NCBI GenBank assembly: GCA_019120395.1
Contig: DWVD01000101.1
Location: 1-36,785 of the forward strand
DNA: 36,785 nt
Source of the DNA: Candidatus Gemmiger faecigallinarum
GTDB taxonomy: Bacteria; Bacillota; Clostridia; Oscillospirales; Ruminococcaceae
Direction of reading: 5' to 3'
Shown in pieces: positions 36,623-36,785 of the stretch (position 1 is the first letter of the stretch; each line of letters starts with the position of its first letter). The translations under genes and the position numbers were made by a program. The notes below the pieces were generated by a model. That model searched no databases, was not told the origin of the DNA, and worked only from the letters and a program-made list of their open reading frames with translations.

Positions 36623-36785
36623 TTAAAAAACAAACGGCTGCGTGTTCTGCACAACGCCGGCCTGGCCCCAGGCGCCGCGGCGGGACGCGCCGGGCTGCGG
36701 CAGACGGCGGACGCTGCGCACGGTGACGGAGCCGCCCTCCAGGCAGCAGACCGCCGCGGCGATGGCCGCGACCACCTCGCCGGGG
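36623..36785 (-). CDS. OadG-like sodium pump gamma subunit, C-terminal end (partial)
   Basis: The frame enters from the right edge on the minus strand. It reads PGEVVAAIAAAVCCLEGGSV then TVRSVRRL, and ends GAWGQAGVVQNTQPFVF, with stop TAA at 36625-36623. The VAAIAAAV...VRSVRR...W..AG pattern is the C-terminal domain found in OadG-type gamma subunits of Firmicutes decarboxylase pumps. It is 52 bases upstream of the beta-subunit gene on the same strand, so they form one operon. Confidence 0.7.
   Translation of the reverse strand, partial: PGEVVAAIAAAVCCLEGGSVTVRSVRRLPQPGASRRGAWGQAGVVQNTQPFVF

Noticed and set aside
1-36785. CRISPR array, tRNA or rRNA genes
   Set aside because: No regularly spaced repeats and no tRNA cloverleaf or rRNA core was noticed by eye; a tRNAscan or CRISPR search would settle this.

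Overview
The window reads as a chromosomal stretch of a high-GC (roughly two-thirds G+C by eye) anaerobic Gram-positive gut bacterium, most likely Oscillospirales (Ruminococcaceae/Gemmiger/Faecalibacterium-like). This rests on family content: a DUF4830 protein, a Yeg-free cytoplasmic PPIase, a biotin-type sodium-pump decarboxylase subunit, a MacB/Ykn-type exporter, a folate-type ECF S component under a THF riboswitch, and consistently strong AGGAGG-type ribosome sites. No tRNA, rRNA, transposase, phage gene or CRISPR array was seen. The taxonomic placement is inference, not a search result.

Layout. 1-4081 (+): the tail of an unknown gene and a terminator, then a glycolipid-type cassette (GT4 glycosyltransferase, VTT/DedA-like membrane protein, second GT4) followed by a DUF4830 lipobox-free exported protein. 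4256-6171 (-): a P-loop kinase overlapping a polytopic polysaccharide-polymerase-like protein; its promoter is back-to-back with that of a PAP2 phosphatase (6290-6784 +). 6876-8368 (+): UPF0340 (YwlG) and the PLP-homeostasis protein YggS, separated by a palindromic possible dispersed repeat. 8494-9973 (-): pentapeptide-repeat protein and SMC-like AAA ATPase. 10144-11589: histidine phosphatase (+) converging on a GDPD (-). 11935-15191 (+): OmpR-type response regulator, sensor kinase, and a class-A beta-lactamase-like exported serine hydrolase whose start codon directly follows a terminator hairpin. 15271-18291 (-): cyclophilin, zinc phospholipase C family protein, and a UMF1-type MFS transporter. 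18470-21255 (-): ECF sigma factor, zinc anti-sigma factor and two membrane proteins. 21256-22240: the largest non-coding stretch, with a 60-bp direct repeat flanking a hairpin-rich segment that has its own promoter-like signal. 22241-23908: HxlR regulator divergent from two flavodoxin-fold reductases. 24010-24450: a tiny hydrophobic peptide gene divergent from an XRE regulator over a perfect operator palindrome. 24526-27377 (-): exodeoxyribonuclease III, GrpB family protein, MATE efflux pump. 27539-31774 (-): a three-gene MacB/YknXYZ-like exporter. 31987-33462 (-): THF riboswitch, folT, and an HD-domain gene that appears to start at ATA. 33624-34895 (-): secreted C39-like peptidase with a WalR-type box in its promoter. 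35374-36785 (-): sodium-pump decarboxylase beta subunit and the C-terminus of a gamma-like subunit.

The genes are mostly ordinary chromosomal functions: cell envelope lipids and glycans, signalling, efflux, vitamin uptake and energy coupling. The most unusual content is in the regulatory and non-coding DNA. The items judged most worth following are the peptide/XRE divergent module (24010-24450), the hairpin-rich repeat-flanked segment (21487-22052), the start-codon-abutting terminator (14264-14330), the ATA start (32559), the THF riboswitch attenuator, and the WalR box.
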